Part shown: positions 44,433-54,281 of the stretch, piece by piece
How positions within the stretch are numbered: the stretch's first letter is position 1
How the letters are laid out: each line of letters opens with the position of its first letter
From: Symbiodinium microadriaticum
Lineage: Eukaryota; Sar; Dinophyceae; Suessiales; Symbiodiniaceae
Length of the DNA: 64,000 bases
Direction of reading: 5' to 3'
NCBI GenBank assembly: GCA_001939145.1
Contig: LSRX01000133.1
Location: 732,760 to 796,759, forward strand
Notes under the pieces: model-generated
Seen by the model: only the letters and a program-made list of their open reading frames with translations
What the model was told of the DNA's origin: nothing
Database searches by the model: none
Position numbers and translations under genes: made by a program

Positions 44433-44737
44433 TACGGGTCTGAAAGGACACGTCGGAAGGTTACCCGCGGCGCATCTTTTTCCACACGATGGCTTCAAAA
44501 GGCGTCCCGACTAGTGCCAAGACTTAAAATGCGAAGCTTACGTTCTCGATAAATCTTAACCCTACTTGTAGCTACAAAACCCAAATGGCTGCCGTGATGG
44601 AATAAAGAATGCTACGAACTAGTCGCAATAGCCCCAGTACTGAACAAGGTCAGGCTACTAGTACATAAGATTGCGATGAAGGTAATTTTTACTAGCGATC
44701 ACTGAATCCAAACACCTTGAACCGAGAATCCCAGTAA

Positions 44738-45190
44738 GAGCAACGATGCGCAGCACGAAAAGACAGGCACAAAGAAAACACATCGCACTCAAAGTCTGCT
44801 AAGGCTACGGCTGAGGCTTTACAAGCTGCAGCTGCTGAAACTACTACGACGGAGGCTACTGCCAGGCCAAACATAGCACCACTACCACCACCGCCGCCGC
44901 CGACGACGACCACAACAACAGTTATCACCACCACCACCACCACCACCACCACCACGACAACAACAACAACAACAACGACAACGACGACGACAACGAAACG
45001 ACAACGACAAGCAACGCCAACCACCACCACCGGCACCGCCACCTGCACCGGCACTGGCGCCGCTACCACGCCGACGCGTCCTAATAAGCCATACTTACAA
45101 CAGGAAGTCTGCGTAGCACTGCTCGTAACTAATGCACACAACCGGCTCAGAGTTGGGCGATCGCATCCATTTCCTGGGTTTAGGGCTTGA
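44738..45190 (+). CDS. Candidate Thr-rich open frame, hypothetical
   Basis: Stop-free for 150 codons after a TAA at 44735-44737, ending at TGA 45188-45190; there is no ATG at the front. Order of the peptide: basic start (KDRHKENTSHSKS), Ala-rich helix-like part (ATAEALQAAAAETTTTE), a short poly-Pro run, about 30 Thr, a basic KRQRQ, a second Thr/Gly part, then a normal-looking tail (KPYLQQEVCVALLVTNAHNR). The Thr codons vary freely among ACC, ACG and ACA. The tail's last residues read into a TTTAGGG unit. The opposite strand is also open (44692-45297) and would give poly-Val, which I consider less likely. It may equally be a non-coding ACN microsatellite. Confidence 0.3.
   Translation, partial: EQRCAARKDRHKENTSHSKSAKATAEALQAAAAETTTTEATARPNIAPLPPPPPPTTTTTTVITTTTTTTTTTTTTTTTTTTTTTTKRQRQATPTTTTGTATCTGTGAATTPTRPNKPYLQQEVCVALLVTNAHNRLRVGRSHPFPGFRA
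44876..45060 (+). repeat. ACN trinucleotide tract
   Basis: A run of ACC, ACG and ACA triplets in which the first two positions are constant and the third varies. Confidence 0.9.
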
Positions 45191-45560
45191 GGGTTTATAG
45201 GGGATCTATGAGGTTTTGTTGAATCAAGCTCCTCTGCTTGCGCTTGCAGCGAGATATGCTTCAAGGAGGCGCTAAGGACATTCCATTTAAACTCCAATTC
45301 CTGAAAACCTCACGAAAATCCAAGATTGGCTGGATAGTTTCAAGATCGTCTATTGTGTTCTGTGAATGTAAATATATACAAGGCCTTCGGCGAGGCAATT
45401 CTGGTATGATCTGCATGGGGAGGGGTATGGGTTTCACGTTCCAGCTGCAAGGTTCGGCAGCGAGTTTAGCATGAGAGAAGACGAAGCGATTCAGGGTCAT
45501 GGCTTCACCGCTAAACATTGGGTGTTGGATGTCAGCGGCTAGAGCATTCAACTGGGGTCT
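45190..45560. other. Unique segment
   Basis: Plus 45238-45474 and minus 45261-45551 are open in opposition. The minus frame reads NALAADIQHPMFSGEAMTLN near its start. No family is recognised. Confidence 0.3.
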
Positions 45561-45582
45561 TGCTGCAGTTTCAATTGTCAGC

Positions 45583-46040
45583 CGAACCCTAAACCCCTAA
45601 ACCCTAAACCCCTAAACCGCTAAACCACCAAACCCCAAACCCTAAACCCCAAACCCTAAACCCTAAACCCTAAACCCTTTTAAGCCCTAAGCCTCCAAAC
45701 CCCAAACCCTAAACCCTTTTAAGCCCTAAACCCAAAGATCCCCTGAAGCCGTATACCTTGAAAGCTGCACTGCCTACACCCTTCAACCTTTCACGACTTT
45801 TGCATTCAACCCTCAAAAGTCAAACCCTCAAACCTTCACATCGGAACTTTAAACCCTAAAACCCTCAAACCCTAAACCCTCAAATCCCTACACCCTTAAA
45901 ATCCTTATACCCTTAGACCCAAAACCCTACAATTCTCATACCCTTAAACCCTTCAACCCTCAAATCCTTTTTGCCCTTAAGCCCTAAACCTATAGTCCCT
46001 TAAACCCTTACACCCCATACCCTAAACCCTGAAGCCCAAA
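45583..46040 (-). repeat. Long degenerate CCCTAAA array
   Basis: About 450 bp. Canonical at 45583-45690, where AAACCCTTTTAAGCCCTAA is duplicated, then drifting to CCCTCAAA, CCCTTAAA and CCTTATACC. Confidence 0.92.
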
Positions 46041-46143
46041 GACCCTCAAAGAAGGCAAAGGCACAACCGATCCGCCGAGGCCGACGTGGCTTGTGCCCGT
46101 GCAAATGCGAGCCGGTAGGGGCCTTGCCCCCAAGACCTGCTTC

Positions 46144-46233
46144 TTAGGGTTTATAGGGTTTAGGGGTTTAGGGCTTGGGATTTAGGGTTTAGGGGGTTGG
46201 GGTTTAGGGGTTTGGGGTTAGGGATTAGGGTTT
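46144..46233 (+). repeat. TTTAGGG array running into a gap
   Basis: Mixed TTTATAGGG, TTTAGGGG and TTTAGGG. Cut off by the assembly gap. Confidence 0.92.
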
Positions 46234-47221
46234 NNNNNNNNNNNNNNNNNNNNNNNNNNNNNNNNNNNNNNNNNNNNNNNNNNNNNNNNNNNNNNNNNNN
46301 NNNNNNNNNNNNNNNNNNNNNNNNNNNNNNNNNNNNNNNNNNNNNNNNNNNNNNNNNNNNNNNNNNNNNNNNNNNNNNNNNNNNNNNNNNNNNNNNNNNN
46401 NNNNNNNNNNNNNNNNNNNNNNNNNNNNNNNNNNNNNNNNNNNNNNNNNNNNNNNNNNNNNNNNNNNNNNNNNNNNNNNNNNNNNNNNNNNNNNNNNNNN
46501 NNNNNNNNNNNNNNNNNNNNNNNNNNNNNNNNNNNNNNNNNNNNNNNNNNNNNNNNNNNNNNNNNNNNNNNNNNNNNNNNNNNNNNNNNNNNNNNNNNNN
46601 NNNNNNNNNNNNNNNNNNNNNNNNNNNNNNNNNNNNNNNNNNNNNNNNNNNNNNNNNNNNNNNNNNNNNNNNNNNNNNNNNNNNNNNNNNNNNNNNNNNN
46701 NNNNNNNNNNNNNNNNNNNNNNNNNNNNNNNNNNNNNNNNNNNNNNNNNNNNNNNNNNNNNNNNNNNNNNNNNNNNNNNNNNNNNNNNNNNNNNNNNNNN
46801 NNNNNNNNNNNNNNNNNNNNNNNNNNNNNNNNNNNNNNNNNNNNNNNNNNNNNNNNNNNNNNNNNNNNNNNNNNNNNNNNNNNNNNNNNNNNNNNNNNNN
46901 NNNNNNNNNNNNNNNNNNNNNNNNNNNNNNNNNNNNNNNNNNNNNNNNNNNNNNNNNNNNNNNNNNNNNNNNNNNNNNNNNNNNNNNNNNNNNNNNNNNN
47001 NNNNNNNNNNNNNNNNNNNNNNNNNNNNNNNNNNNNNNNNNNNNNNNNNNNNNNNNNNNNNNNNNNNNNNNNNNNNNNNNNNNNNNNNNNNNNNNNNNNN
47101 NNNNNNNNNNNNNNNNNNNNNNNNNNNNNNNNNNNNNNNNNNNNNNNNNNNNNNNNNNNNNNNNNNNNNNNNNNNNNNNNNNNNNNNNNNNNNNNNNNNN
47201 NNNNNNNNNNNNNNNNNNNNN
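46234..47221. other. Assembly gap (988 N)
   Basis: Unresolved bases starting inside a TTTAGGG array. The apparent open frame across it is meaningless. Confidence 1.
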
Positions 47222-47245
47222 GGGGGGCTCCTCCTTATAGTACTC

Positions 47246-47290
47246 AGGGTTTAGGGTTTAGGGTTTTACCGTTTAGGGTTTAGGGTTTTA
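47246..47290 (+). repeat. TTTAGGG array, self-duplicated
   Basis: GTTTAGGGTTTAGGGTTTTA occurs twice in a row. The second copy abuts the left end of a family D element. Confidence 0.9.
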
Positions 47291-47404
47291 CCCAGAGACT
47301 CCAAAACCCCTGAACTAAGGAATATACCTGAAATCAGATTAGGGTTCCTATGATAGTTTAAGGCATATTCCTTAATTAATTAAAGGGGTTTTGGAGTCTC
47401 TGGG
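47291..47404 (+). mobile_element. MITE family D, copy 2
   Basis: 114 bp; ends CCCAGAGACTCCAAAACCCC and the inverted GGGGTTTTGGAGTCTCTGGG, perfect over 20 bp. Confidence 0.92.
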
Positions 47405-47467
47405 AAGGTGTCCTACTATTGGTGTCTGAGGCTCCCAGCGGCAGCTTGACGGGCATAGAGATTTATA

Positions 47468-47658
47468 CTTGGAGGTTCATGGGTAGCTATAAGTGGGGGG
47501 TTATGGGGTTCCTTTAAGGCTTCTATGGCGTTCTATAGGGTTTAGGGTTTGGAGGTTCATGGGTAGTTATAAGTGGGGTTATAAGTAGGGTAACTATACT
47601 TATAACCGCTTATTAGGGGACTTATAACCCTACTTATAACTGCCCATGAACCTCCAAG
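47468..47658 (-). mobile_element. MITE family A, copy 12, with telomere-repeat insert
   Basis: 191 bp. The left arm GGAGGTTCATGGGTAG occurs twice. The seam carries GGGTTCCTTTAAGGCTTCTA and two TTTAGGG units. Flanks TA and CA. Same build as the copy at 37563. Confidence 0.9.
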
Positions 47659-47659
47659 C

Positions 47660-48120
47660 AGGGTCTTGACTGAATTCGATTACAGTCGTCGGGGTTGGGT
47701 CTTCAATGAGTTTGAATGCACAGGGTCGGGGAGTCGAGGTGCAGGAGCTGTAACAAAGCTTTTGAGGTGTGAGATGTGAGTGAGGTGTCGCCGCTTTAGG
47801 GTTCATGGGGCGTTGAAGTATCTGCCCCTGAACCCCCAAATGGGGTCGCTGTGCAAGTGCCTCTTTTGGGGGGTTAGGACTTACAGCTTATAGGGCTTAT
47901 AGGACCATTATAGGGTTTGGGGCGCCTTTAAGGCGGCCCCTTTCAATCGTTTTCAGGAGGTTTAGGATGCAGGGTTTAGGGTTGAAGGTTTAGACCCAAT
48001 CAAGTTTCTTTGCCCACGTTCGTAACAGAAGCACGGGCTCGTCTTGTACTCATCAGAGGCAATATTTGATTGAAGAGGGGGGACCGCCACAAGAAGCAAG
48101 AATTTGTAGGGTTCCTTCAT
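47660..48120. other. Unique spacer
   Basis: Minus 47630-47839 is open but starts inside the MITE. No gene is seen. Confidence 0.4.
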
Positions 48121-48215
48121 ACGGGGAGCTCTCTAAACTACGGTGCCTTTTAAGGTCCTTTTCATAAGGGTGCCGTACTATTTTGGGTCCCAAATTTTCT
48201 CTAAATTAGAGAGAC
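48121..48215 (+). mobile_element. MITE family B, copy 5
   Basis: Shortened to about 95 bp: GGGGAGCTCTCTAAACTACG on the left, CTCTAAATTAGAGAGACCC on the right, and the core AAGGGTGCCGTACTATTTTG. Confidence 0.75.
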
Positions 48216-48270
48216 CCTAAACCCTAATCAGTTTTGCAGGCCTCTGCATTGCAGACCTGGGCGCTAAACC

Positions 48271-48312
48271 CTGAGCCCCAACCCTAAACCCTAAACCCTG
48301 AACCCCCAAACG
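48271..48312 (-). repeat. CCCTAAA array
   Basis: About five units inside otherwise unique sequence. Confidence 0.85.
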
Positions 48313-48732
48313 CAGTCCTTCTCGGGGCCTCCGGGAACCACGGTAGGTTTTCCATCGCTGCCTTCCGGGGCTGACTCTTTGAAGGCCGAAATCCACCCGG
48401 GTATCCAAAAACCTACCGTTTTAAGGGTTAGGCCCTATAATTAAGGGGTCAAAACCTACTATTTCGTAGGGTTTGGGGATACAGGTAGAATCTCAAAGCC
48501 TTAATCGCCGAAAACCCGAAGTAAGCCTTGAGCCGCCAAAACCCTACAGAGGCCATCATGGACCTTAGCCCTAAGTTGAAAGTTGTTGCTTCAAAGGCTT
48601 GCAGGGCCGGAAGTGCCAAATCTTAGCAGTTTCCCCTGCTTTCCCGCCATGGCTAAGCTTTCAACTTTGACTCCTATATCCATAAACCCTAGCAACTCTA
48701 AACGGGAAACCCTGGCCTCACAACCCGAAGCC

Positions 48733-48812
48733 CTAAATACCCTCAACCCTAAACCCTAATCCCTAAACCCTAAACTCTAAACCCTAAACACCAACCCTCA
48801 ACCCTAAACCCG
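48733..48812 (-). repeat. CCCTAAA array
   Basis: About ten units with CCCTCAA and CCCTAAT variants. Confidence 0.88.
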
Positions 48813-49017
48813 AAAGAATAAGCCCTAAACCAACAAAAACGTTGACGGCGAAGCGTGGAGCTTGGCTTCGTGCTGCCGAGACCATGGTCGAGGGTGTGTT
48901 GGGGTTTGGGAGCTGGACGAAGGGGCCTGAATAACGAGCATCGGGCGTGAAATAACAGTTAGTGTAGGGGCTGGGGGCTTAGAACCCGGATTTGGGGCGT
49001 GTGAACCAATGTAGTGT

Positions 49018-49125
49018 AGGTATATGTATGTGTATGTATGTCTGTGTATATCTATATACATATATATATTTTTTTTTTTGAGAGAGAGAGAGAGAGAGTA
49101 ATCAATTATGTATATGTATGTATAC
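49018..49125. repeat. TATG, TA, T and GA microsatellite
   Basis: Successive runs TATGTGTATGTATG, TATATAC, T11 and (GA)n. Confidence 0.9.
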
Positions 49126-49129
49126 ATGT

Positions 49130-49176
49130 TTTCGGAACCCGAAGGAATAGTCTGGGTGATTATTCAAGCCCCTACA
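49130..49176 (+). mobile_element. Family E right-end fragment
   Basis: GGAACCCGAAGGAATAGTCT and GTGATTATTCAAGCCCCTAC match the right half of family E. Confidence 0.5.
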
Positions 49177-49179
49177 GTA

Positions 49180-49865
49180 AAACAGGCTTAGGATTCCCAA
49201 CTTTGCCTTTCCGGGCGCCCACGGCGCCCGAGACGTAGATGGTCCCCGTCTCGGTTATCACTGCAGAGCAGAAGGGTAGGCGAGCCTGAGCGAATAGAGT
49301 CGGTATCCAAGCACCCTCTTATAGAAGTATAAGGTCCCAAACTAAGGTATAGGGTCTAACAGAGGGTAGATGAAGGGTCTAGGTATCAGGGTCCAAAGGA
49401 CCCAATAATTGGGTACTTAGATTTCGGACAGTCGTTATGTAGATTACTATTTGGGAGAGTATATGATTATTAGGTACTTGGACCCTTCGGGGTTAGTAAC
49501 CTTTAAAGTTCTGAAAGAACTATTTTGGCTATAGTACAATATACCTAGAATCTAGAATATACCCCAAAATAGCTGAACCTTCGATGGATGCACAGTCATC
49601 TGTAGCGTTCGTCGCCACAGCTCAATCCGCAAGCACCCCAAAACTCTATTGTTCTACTCATTACCACCACGGTTTCCGTTTAGGGTTTTGGCTTTAAGGC
49701 GCTTGGGGTGAGGAAGTCTTCCCTTCGAAACACCGCATCGTTCAACTGGCACTGAGGACGCCCCCCTCGATCCCCAGGATGTTGATTTCAGTAGCTTGTT
49801 GTGCGAAGAGCTTCGGCCCACCCCAAGGATCCACGGTGTAAGGCTCTATATAAGGCTTCGGGGAT
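49180..49865. other. Unique spacer with a possible palindrome
   Basis: At about 49520-49585, ACTATTTTGGCTATAG faces TATACCCCAAAATAGCT, a family E-like inner palindrome without clear ends. No gene is seen. Confidence 0.35.
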
Positions 49866-49867
49866 TG

Positions 49868-49935
49868 GTTTAGGGTTTAGGGTCTAGGGTTTAGGGTTTG
49901 CGGTTTAGGGTTTAGGGTTTGGGTTTAGGGTTTGA
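49868..49935 (+). repeat. TTTAGGG array
   Basis: About nine units, nearly canonical. Confidence 0.92.
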
Positions 49936-50112
49936 AGTTGCTGCTGTGTGGCTTCTCGTTGCTGTCGTAGCCGGGGGCAGGTTTCTGTTGTGCTGTCGGG
50001 ACAGGGCCTGCCCTGCCATCGGTCGATGGCACAACTACCTATATACTCATTTATGGTGTAACGTCAATAATACCCCAATCAGCGTGAAAAATGAGGGGCA
50101 TATCCTGCTAAC

Positions 50113-50460
50113 GTGAATTTTGAAACACCTGCAGCGATCGGGACTCCTTCACCTCAAAAGGCCGATGCCAATAATTATCGCATTAGATTTGCTCCCTTAA
50201 AACCCGAAGCCCTCAAATCCCAAGAGTTCGAAAACCCACGGACTGCCAAAACCCAAGGACTTCAAAAACCCAAGGACTTCAAAAACCCAAGGACTTCAAA
50301 ACCTCCAGATCAAGGTGCAGGTATGCCCAAGAGCGCATTCCAGTCCAGCGTCACGTGTGTTTTTCCAGCGCTCACCTCGCTCTTGACATCAATATTGCCT
50401 TGGCCAGCATACCCTCAAGCCTCAGACTTTAAAGAAGCCGAACAGCCCCCGTCAAAATAA
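50113..50460 (+). CDS. 115-codon hypothetical frame with a 17-bp repeat
   Basis: Open from a GTG with no telomere-type text inside. It contains four tandem copies of a 17-bp unit (50234-50301, ACCCAAGGACTTCAAAA), giving the Lys/Pro/Asn-rich part KPKDFKNPRTSKPPDQ. Its C-terminal third is more hydrophobic (VFPALTSLLTSILPWPAYP). No domain is recognised. The absence of a eukaryotic ATG start and the chance length keep confidence low. Confidence 0.2.
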   Translation: MNFETPAAIGTPSPQKADANNYRIRFAPLKPEALKSQEFENPRTAKTQGLQKPKDFKNPRTSKPPDQGAGMPKSAFQSSVTCVFPALTSLLTSILPWPAYPQASDFKEAEQPPSK

Positions 50461-51082
50461 ACGAGAAGAGCCACACATTCAAGGCCTAACCTAGAAACTA
50501 AGCCCCCAAGCCGTTACGCCCTTGAATCCTGAACCACAAAGCCCACAGCCCAAGCATCCTAAACACTTCCCAGTGCTTTCTTCGTAAAGATGGGCGCTGT
50601 TGGGTCTTAGGGGCTAAACATCCGCAGCCCTGAGGCCCTAAGCGATTGAAGCTCGAACGAGTTTAGGGTTTAGGAGTTTAGGAGGTTTAGGTGCTTGTGG
50701 CAAGGACCTTTACGCTTTATTTGTTCTAGGTCTTGTTGTTCTCTTTCATGTTTAGGCTTAGGGCTTAGGGCCTACATTAAGGTCTTGTGGCTGTTAGCCA
50801 CCCCAACGACGATGACGACGATTACATCGACGACGACAAGGACGACGACAGCGATGACGAAACGCGGCTCCGGTGGTAACGCAAGCTGCAGCAGAAGTCG
50901 TGGGAGTTTCGTGTATCCACCCCCATCCCCCCGCCCTTCGACCGTCCGCGCTGAGAAGTTCGTTGAGAGCGACGTCATGCCTAAGGCTCTCATCCCTGCT
51001 TTGGCCAGTCATCAATCTGAGAGTTTGCCTACGACTTTCTGAGAGCACTTTGGCGAGCCCGGGATGGTGATGAGTGGCGCGG

Positions 51083-51530
51083 CTGGGACATTGAGAATGC
51101 TTTCGCACATCTATGAGAACCATTGACGGGTCGGGGAGAGGGCTGGATGTGTGAACATGGCACCCTTCACGGCCAGCCAAGTTGTATGTTCGATCGAGCC
51201 ATGCGCCTGCAAATATTGAAACCTTTCTGGTACATGCAGACGGAGATATAAGGACGTTAGGAGATGGGATGAGGCAGGATGGCATAGATGCGCACAAGAA
51301 CTCATGCAAGGATAGCGTCCCCTCAGCCGTCCCCCTCTGGCCAGTTGGTACCTAAAGGCTGGTGGTTTGGACGTTGCGACTGCTTTCAAACATCTCTGAG
51401 AACTTTTTGGGAGGGTGATGGGGTCAGGTCCTGTTGACGGGTTGGGAAGAAGGCTGTTGGTGTGAACTTGACACCCTTCACAGCCAGGTTGTATGTTCCA
51501 TCAAACCATGCCCCTGGAATATGTAATCAG
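51083..51530 (+). repeat. Local duplication of about 140 bp
   Basis: 51083-51220 and 51364-51530 share GCTTTCNNACATCTNTGAGA, TTGACGGGT, GGTGTGAAC-type and CACCCTTCAC/GCCAG/GTTGTATGTT words in the same order. The second copy carries an extra 30 bp resembling 51035-51075. Confidence 0.85.
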
Positions 51531-51591
51531 AAATGCTTTGGAAGATATATGAAACGTTTTTTGAACCTTTTTTCAGAGCCTGGCAAGGTAC

Positions 51592-51940
51592 TAGCACCAA
51601 ATTTTGTGAGAGGAAACCCTTCACAAAATTTGGTGCTATCGAACCGCCCTTCGATGTCCTCATTGTCGGAAAACGCAGTGGTTCGATAACATCAACTTTC
51701 CTGAAACGACACTCTTCGGAAAAATTAGTGCTATGGAACCGTCACTGTCTGTCGTCAGTGTTTGCAACGGATAACACAGCAGCGCAGCGGCTCGATAGCA
51801 CCAAATTTTCTGACAGGAAAACCTTCTGAAATTTGGTGCGATCGAACCACGCTTCGCTGTCCTCATTGTCGGAAAACGCAGCGGTTCGATAGCACCAAAT
51901 TTTCTCAAGGGTGTCCTTTCAGAAAAGTTGGTGCTATCGA
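51592..51940. repeat. Array of four hairpins, about 95-bp units
   Basis: Inverted repeats built on GGTTCGATAGCACCAAATTT and its complement occur at 51592-51645, 51680-51740, 51789-51848 and 51883-51940. The first has perfect 17-bp arms around a 13-nt loop. Units 1 and 3 are followed by the same spacer (GTCCTCATTGTCGGAAAACG). Open frames across the array on both strands are by-products. Confidence 0.92.
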
Positions 51941-52079
51941 AGTGGCCTTCCTTGCTGTGAAATGTAAATGGCTAGCTATTCAAGCACCAACCTCTGTGGC
52001 AAGGAATTATAGCGACCAAGCCGAAGGCCAACTAGAGCATGAAGGTCCTACGTACTTAGGGGCTTAGAAAATCGTAAAA

Positions 52080-52770
52080 GCTGCGTGCCGCAGGCAGGAA
52101 AACCCCTTGATATTAATTCAGCGGATCAACATGCTACCTTTACAAGCCCCCTACTCAAGTGATATAGAACCCCTGGGTTTTGAGTGCTCCCAAACTCAGG
52201 GATCTTAGAATCAGTGAAATCCTAAAACTCGGATTCAAGGGTTTGGTCTGCACAAAATCGCAAGAGAAAACGTGTGCTTCAATCAGGAGAGCCGAGCAAC
52301 CTAGCCCCGGAACGGCTACCTTCTTGGCGATTTGAATGCGTGGCTTCCGCAGGTACCCGACGAGCCTGCAGATAGTTCCACCATCATATACGTGGGCTTG
52401 CTGTCGCGTTCCTAAACCCTAAACCCTCTAAACACTAAACCCTAGTAGCTTGCCACAAGCGATGCGCGAAGTGGGGTTTTTCTGCTGCTTGAGGCTATGG
52501 CTTCGATTCAATATTGTGCCCTGCTCTGCCTGTGTGCTTGTGTTCTGAGTCGGGCTTCCAGGCTCTGATCTGGATTCCTACGGCGTTCAGGGATTTCCGA
52601 GTTGCAGAACACAGGAGACCCAAATATTCCAGGCCCTAGATGGTATCCTCCTCAAGAACAGCTGAAAGGGACTCCATCATGTCAAGCAAGCCTCGCAAAC
52701 ATGAAATCCGAATGGGAACCTCGTGGAATACTCCGAAGTTGCGGTTGTGGAGGCTCGGGTCCAGGCACGG
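52080..52770. other. Unique spacer
   Basis: One three-unit CCCTAAA cluster at 52412-52445. No gene is seen. Confidence 0.4.
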
Positions 52771-52776
52771 GGGTGG

Positions 52777-53091
52777 CTAGAGCCCCCCAACTACCCGGTT
52801 TTGGGGTGTAGATATTGTTATAATTAAGATTATGAGTATTGTTCTTAGCATCATTACTACTGTTCTTGCTGTTGTTGCTACACCCCGAGTCAGAGGCCGT
52901 ACGGCTTCAAAGCCCACTGAACTCAAGTTCCAAAACCTGAGGCCCGTCGTAATCATCCGGTGCAAAATCTGACAGCCACAGGCCCCAAACGGCACTACAA
53001 TCACGAACTTTCTGCCGACCAGGAGCAGCGCAGCTCCAATGCCTAGCACGGATGCCACAGAAGCCACCGCAATGTCGCGTGCAGCCATCAC
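52777..53091 (-). CDS. Candidate hydrophobic frame, hypothetical membrane peptide
   Basis: Open for 104 codons with ATG at 53088. Residues 6-24 form a hydrophobic segment (VASVASVLGIGAALLLVG) followed by RK and a second one (FVIVVPFGACGC). The C-terminal third is decayed trinucleotide text read as TILIILIITIS. In the same frame upstream, a single TGA at 53119-53121 separates it from a further open 29 codons starting at ATG 53208 (MAIIVFQLHLLYS). A different frame gives DDYDGPQVLELEFSGL at 52907-52950. This could be a small membrane protein exon, a decayed gene with a stop, or chance. Confidence 0.25.
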   Translation of the reverse strand: MMAARDIAVASVASVLGIGAALLLVGRKFVIVVPFGACGCQILHRMITTGLRFWNLSSVGFEAVRPLTRGVATTARTVVMMLRTILIILIITISTPQNRVVGGL

Positions 53092-53422
53092 GGCGGGCCA
53101 GACAATGAACCCGAACCCTCATTCAACCGTAGACTGAACCAGCAACAGTCGGCTGATCGTTGATTCGGTGCTGTATAATAGATGCAGCTGGAACACGATG
53201 ATGGCCATCTTGCGTCTGTTGAGCTATGGGCGAGCTTTGTTTTAGCACAAAAGATGGCTTTTTTTGCGGCAAACCCTAAACCCTAACCCTAAACCTATAA
53301 CGAGCTCCGACCTCTCTGGAATCAAGTTGCCCTTCGCAGGGGCTCTGCCCCTAGCGCTTCGAAAGCGTTGAAACGCGGCAGGCTCGGCACCATGCAGCTT
53401 AGGATCCTACGATTCTTGCTCA

Positions 53423-53523
53423 AAATGGGAGTTTCCGAAAGTAAGGGGTACCGTATTTGGGGGTCCCTATAATAAGGATCCTACTATTTGGGGTACTGCC
53501 CCTAGTTTCGGAAACCCCCAAAT
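53423..53523 (+). mobile_element. MITE family C, copy 3
   Basis: AAATGGGAGTTTCCGAAAGT at the left and TTTCGGAAACCCCCAAAT at the right; core ATAAGGATCCTACTATTTGG. Confidence 0.88.
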
Positions 53524-53655
53524 GAAGGTCCTAGAACCGACCCCGGGCCTCCGTGGCAATCAAAGCTCGCGACGGGGAGGACCTCTTAAGGTCAACCCAT
53601 GAACTCCATCCCCTGAGCGCCGAAACGTATAAACCCTCTTGGTTAAAGGAAACTA

Positions 53656-53738
53656 CAGGTGGGGAGTTTGGGGTATATAGGGCTTTTATAAGGCTTCTAT
53701 AAGGTATATAGACCTTCTTTCAAGTAACTACCCACCTG
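53656..53738. mobile_element. Small palindromic MITE-like element I
   Basis: 83 bp with ends CAGGTGGGGAGTTTG and AAGTAACTACCCACCTG. The interior has TATATAGGGC and GGTATATAGACC. Confidence 0.7.
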
Positions 53739-53933
53739 AAAATGTCCTAGACTTGAGGCCAACTCCAGTTCCCCATACCTTACCTATGAATGAGTCAGCT
53801 ACGACCCCTTGAACGTCCCAAGCTCATTCCTCCAAAACCATACAAAATCTACAAACTCCTTTTGAAGCACACACCAATATAGGCTGCTGCAGCACCCTGA
53901 TTACACGCTATACTATCTTCCTAAAATAAGCCT

Positions 53934-54132
53934 AAACCCTAAACCTTAAACGCGTAAACCCTAAATCCTATAAACCCTAAACCCTAATCAAACCCCCAAA
54001 CCCGTAATAAACCCTAAACCCTAAACCCTATACTATCCTCCTAAAACCCTACACCCTAAACTCCTAAACCGAAAACCCCTAAACCCTAAACCCTATACTA
54101 TCTTCCTAAAACCCATACTGTCTTCCTAAAAC
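53934..54132 (-). repeat. CCCTAAA array with a TATACTATCCTCC insert repeat
   Basis: Canonical units interspersed with TATACTATCTTCCTAAAA, which appears four times and is copied along with the array. Confidence 0.9.
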
Positions 54133-54281
54133 CCTTGTAGCTGGAACTCAGAGCCTTGAGGGGCTAAGAGCGGAGCGCTGGATCGATGTTGTTGAATGGG
54201 CACGAGGCCACGGTACTCTCGCCTTGGTAGGGCCTGGCCATGAGGTTTAGGGTATTGGGGGCTTTAGGTTTAGTTACGTTT

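Noticed and set aside
44692-45297. 201-codon minus frame with a long Val run
   Set aside because: It is the complement of the ACN tract; long poly-Val is biologically unlikely and the plus frame is an equal or better reading.
46197-47240. 347-codon plus frame
   Set aside because: Almost all of it is undetermined sequence in an assembly gap.
50808-51248. Plus frame reading DDDDDYIDDDKDDDSDDETR and further protein-like pieces, interrupted by TAA and TGA codons; considered as a pseudogene or stop-reassigned gene
   Set aside because: Six stops in 147 codons is about what random sequence gives, and the acidic start is a GAC/GAT triplet repeat. The protein look of the pieces is subjective.
51592-51940. 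CRISPR-like array
   Set aside because: Only four units, the repeats are long imperfect hairpins, and the spacers are similar to each other; the genome context is eukaryotic.
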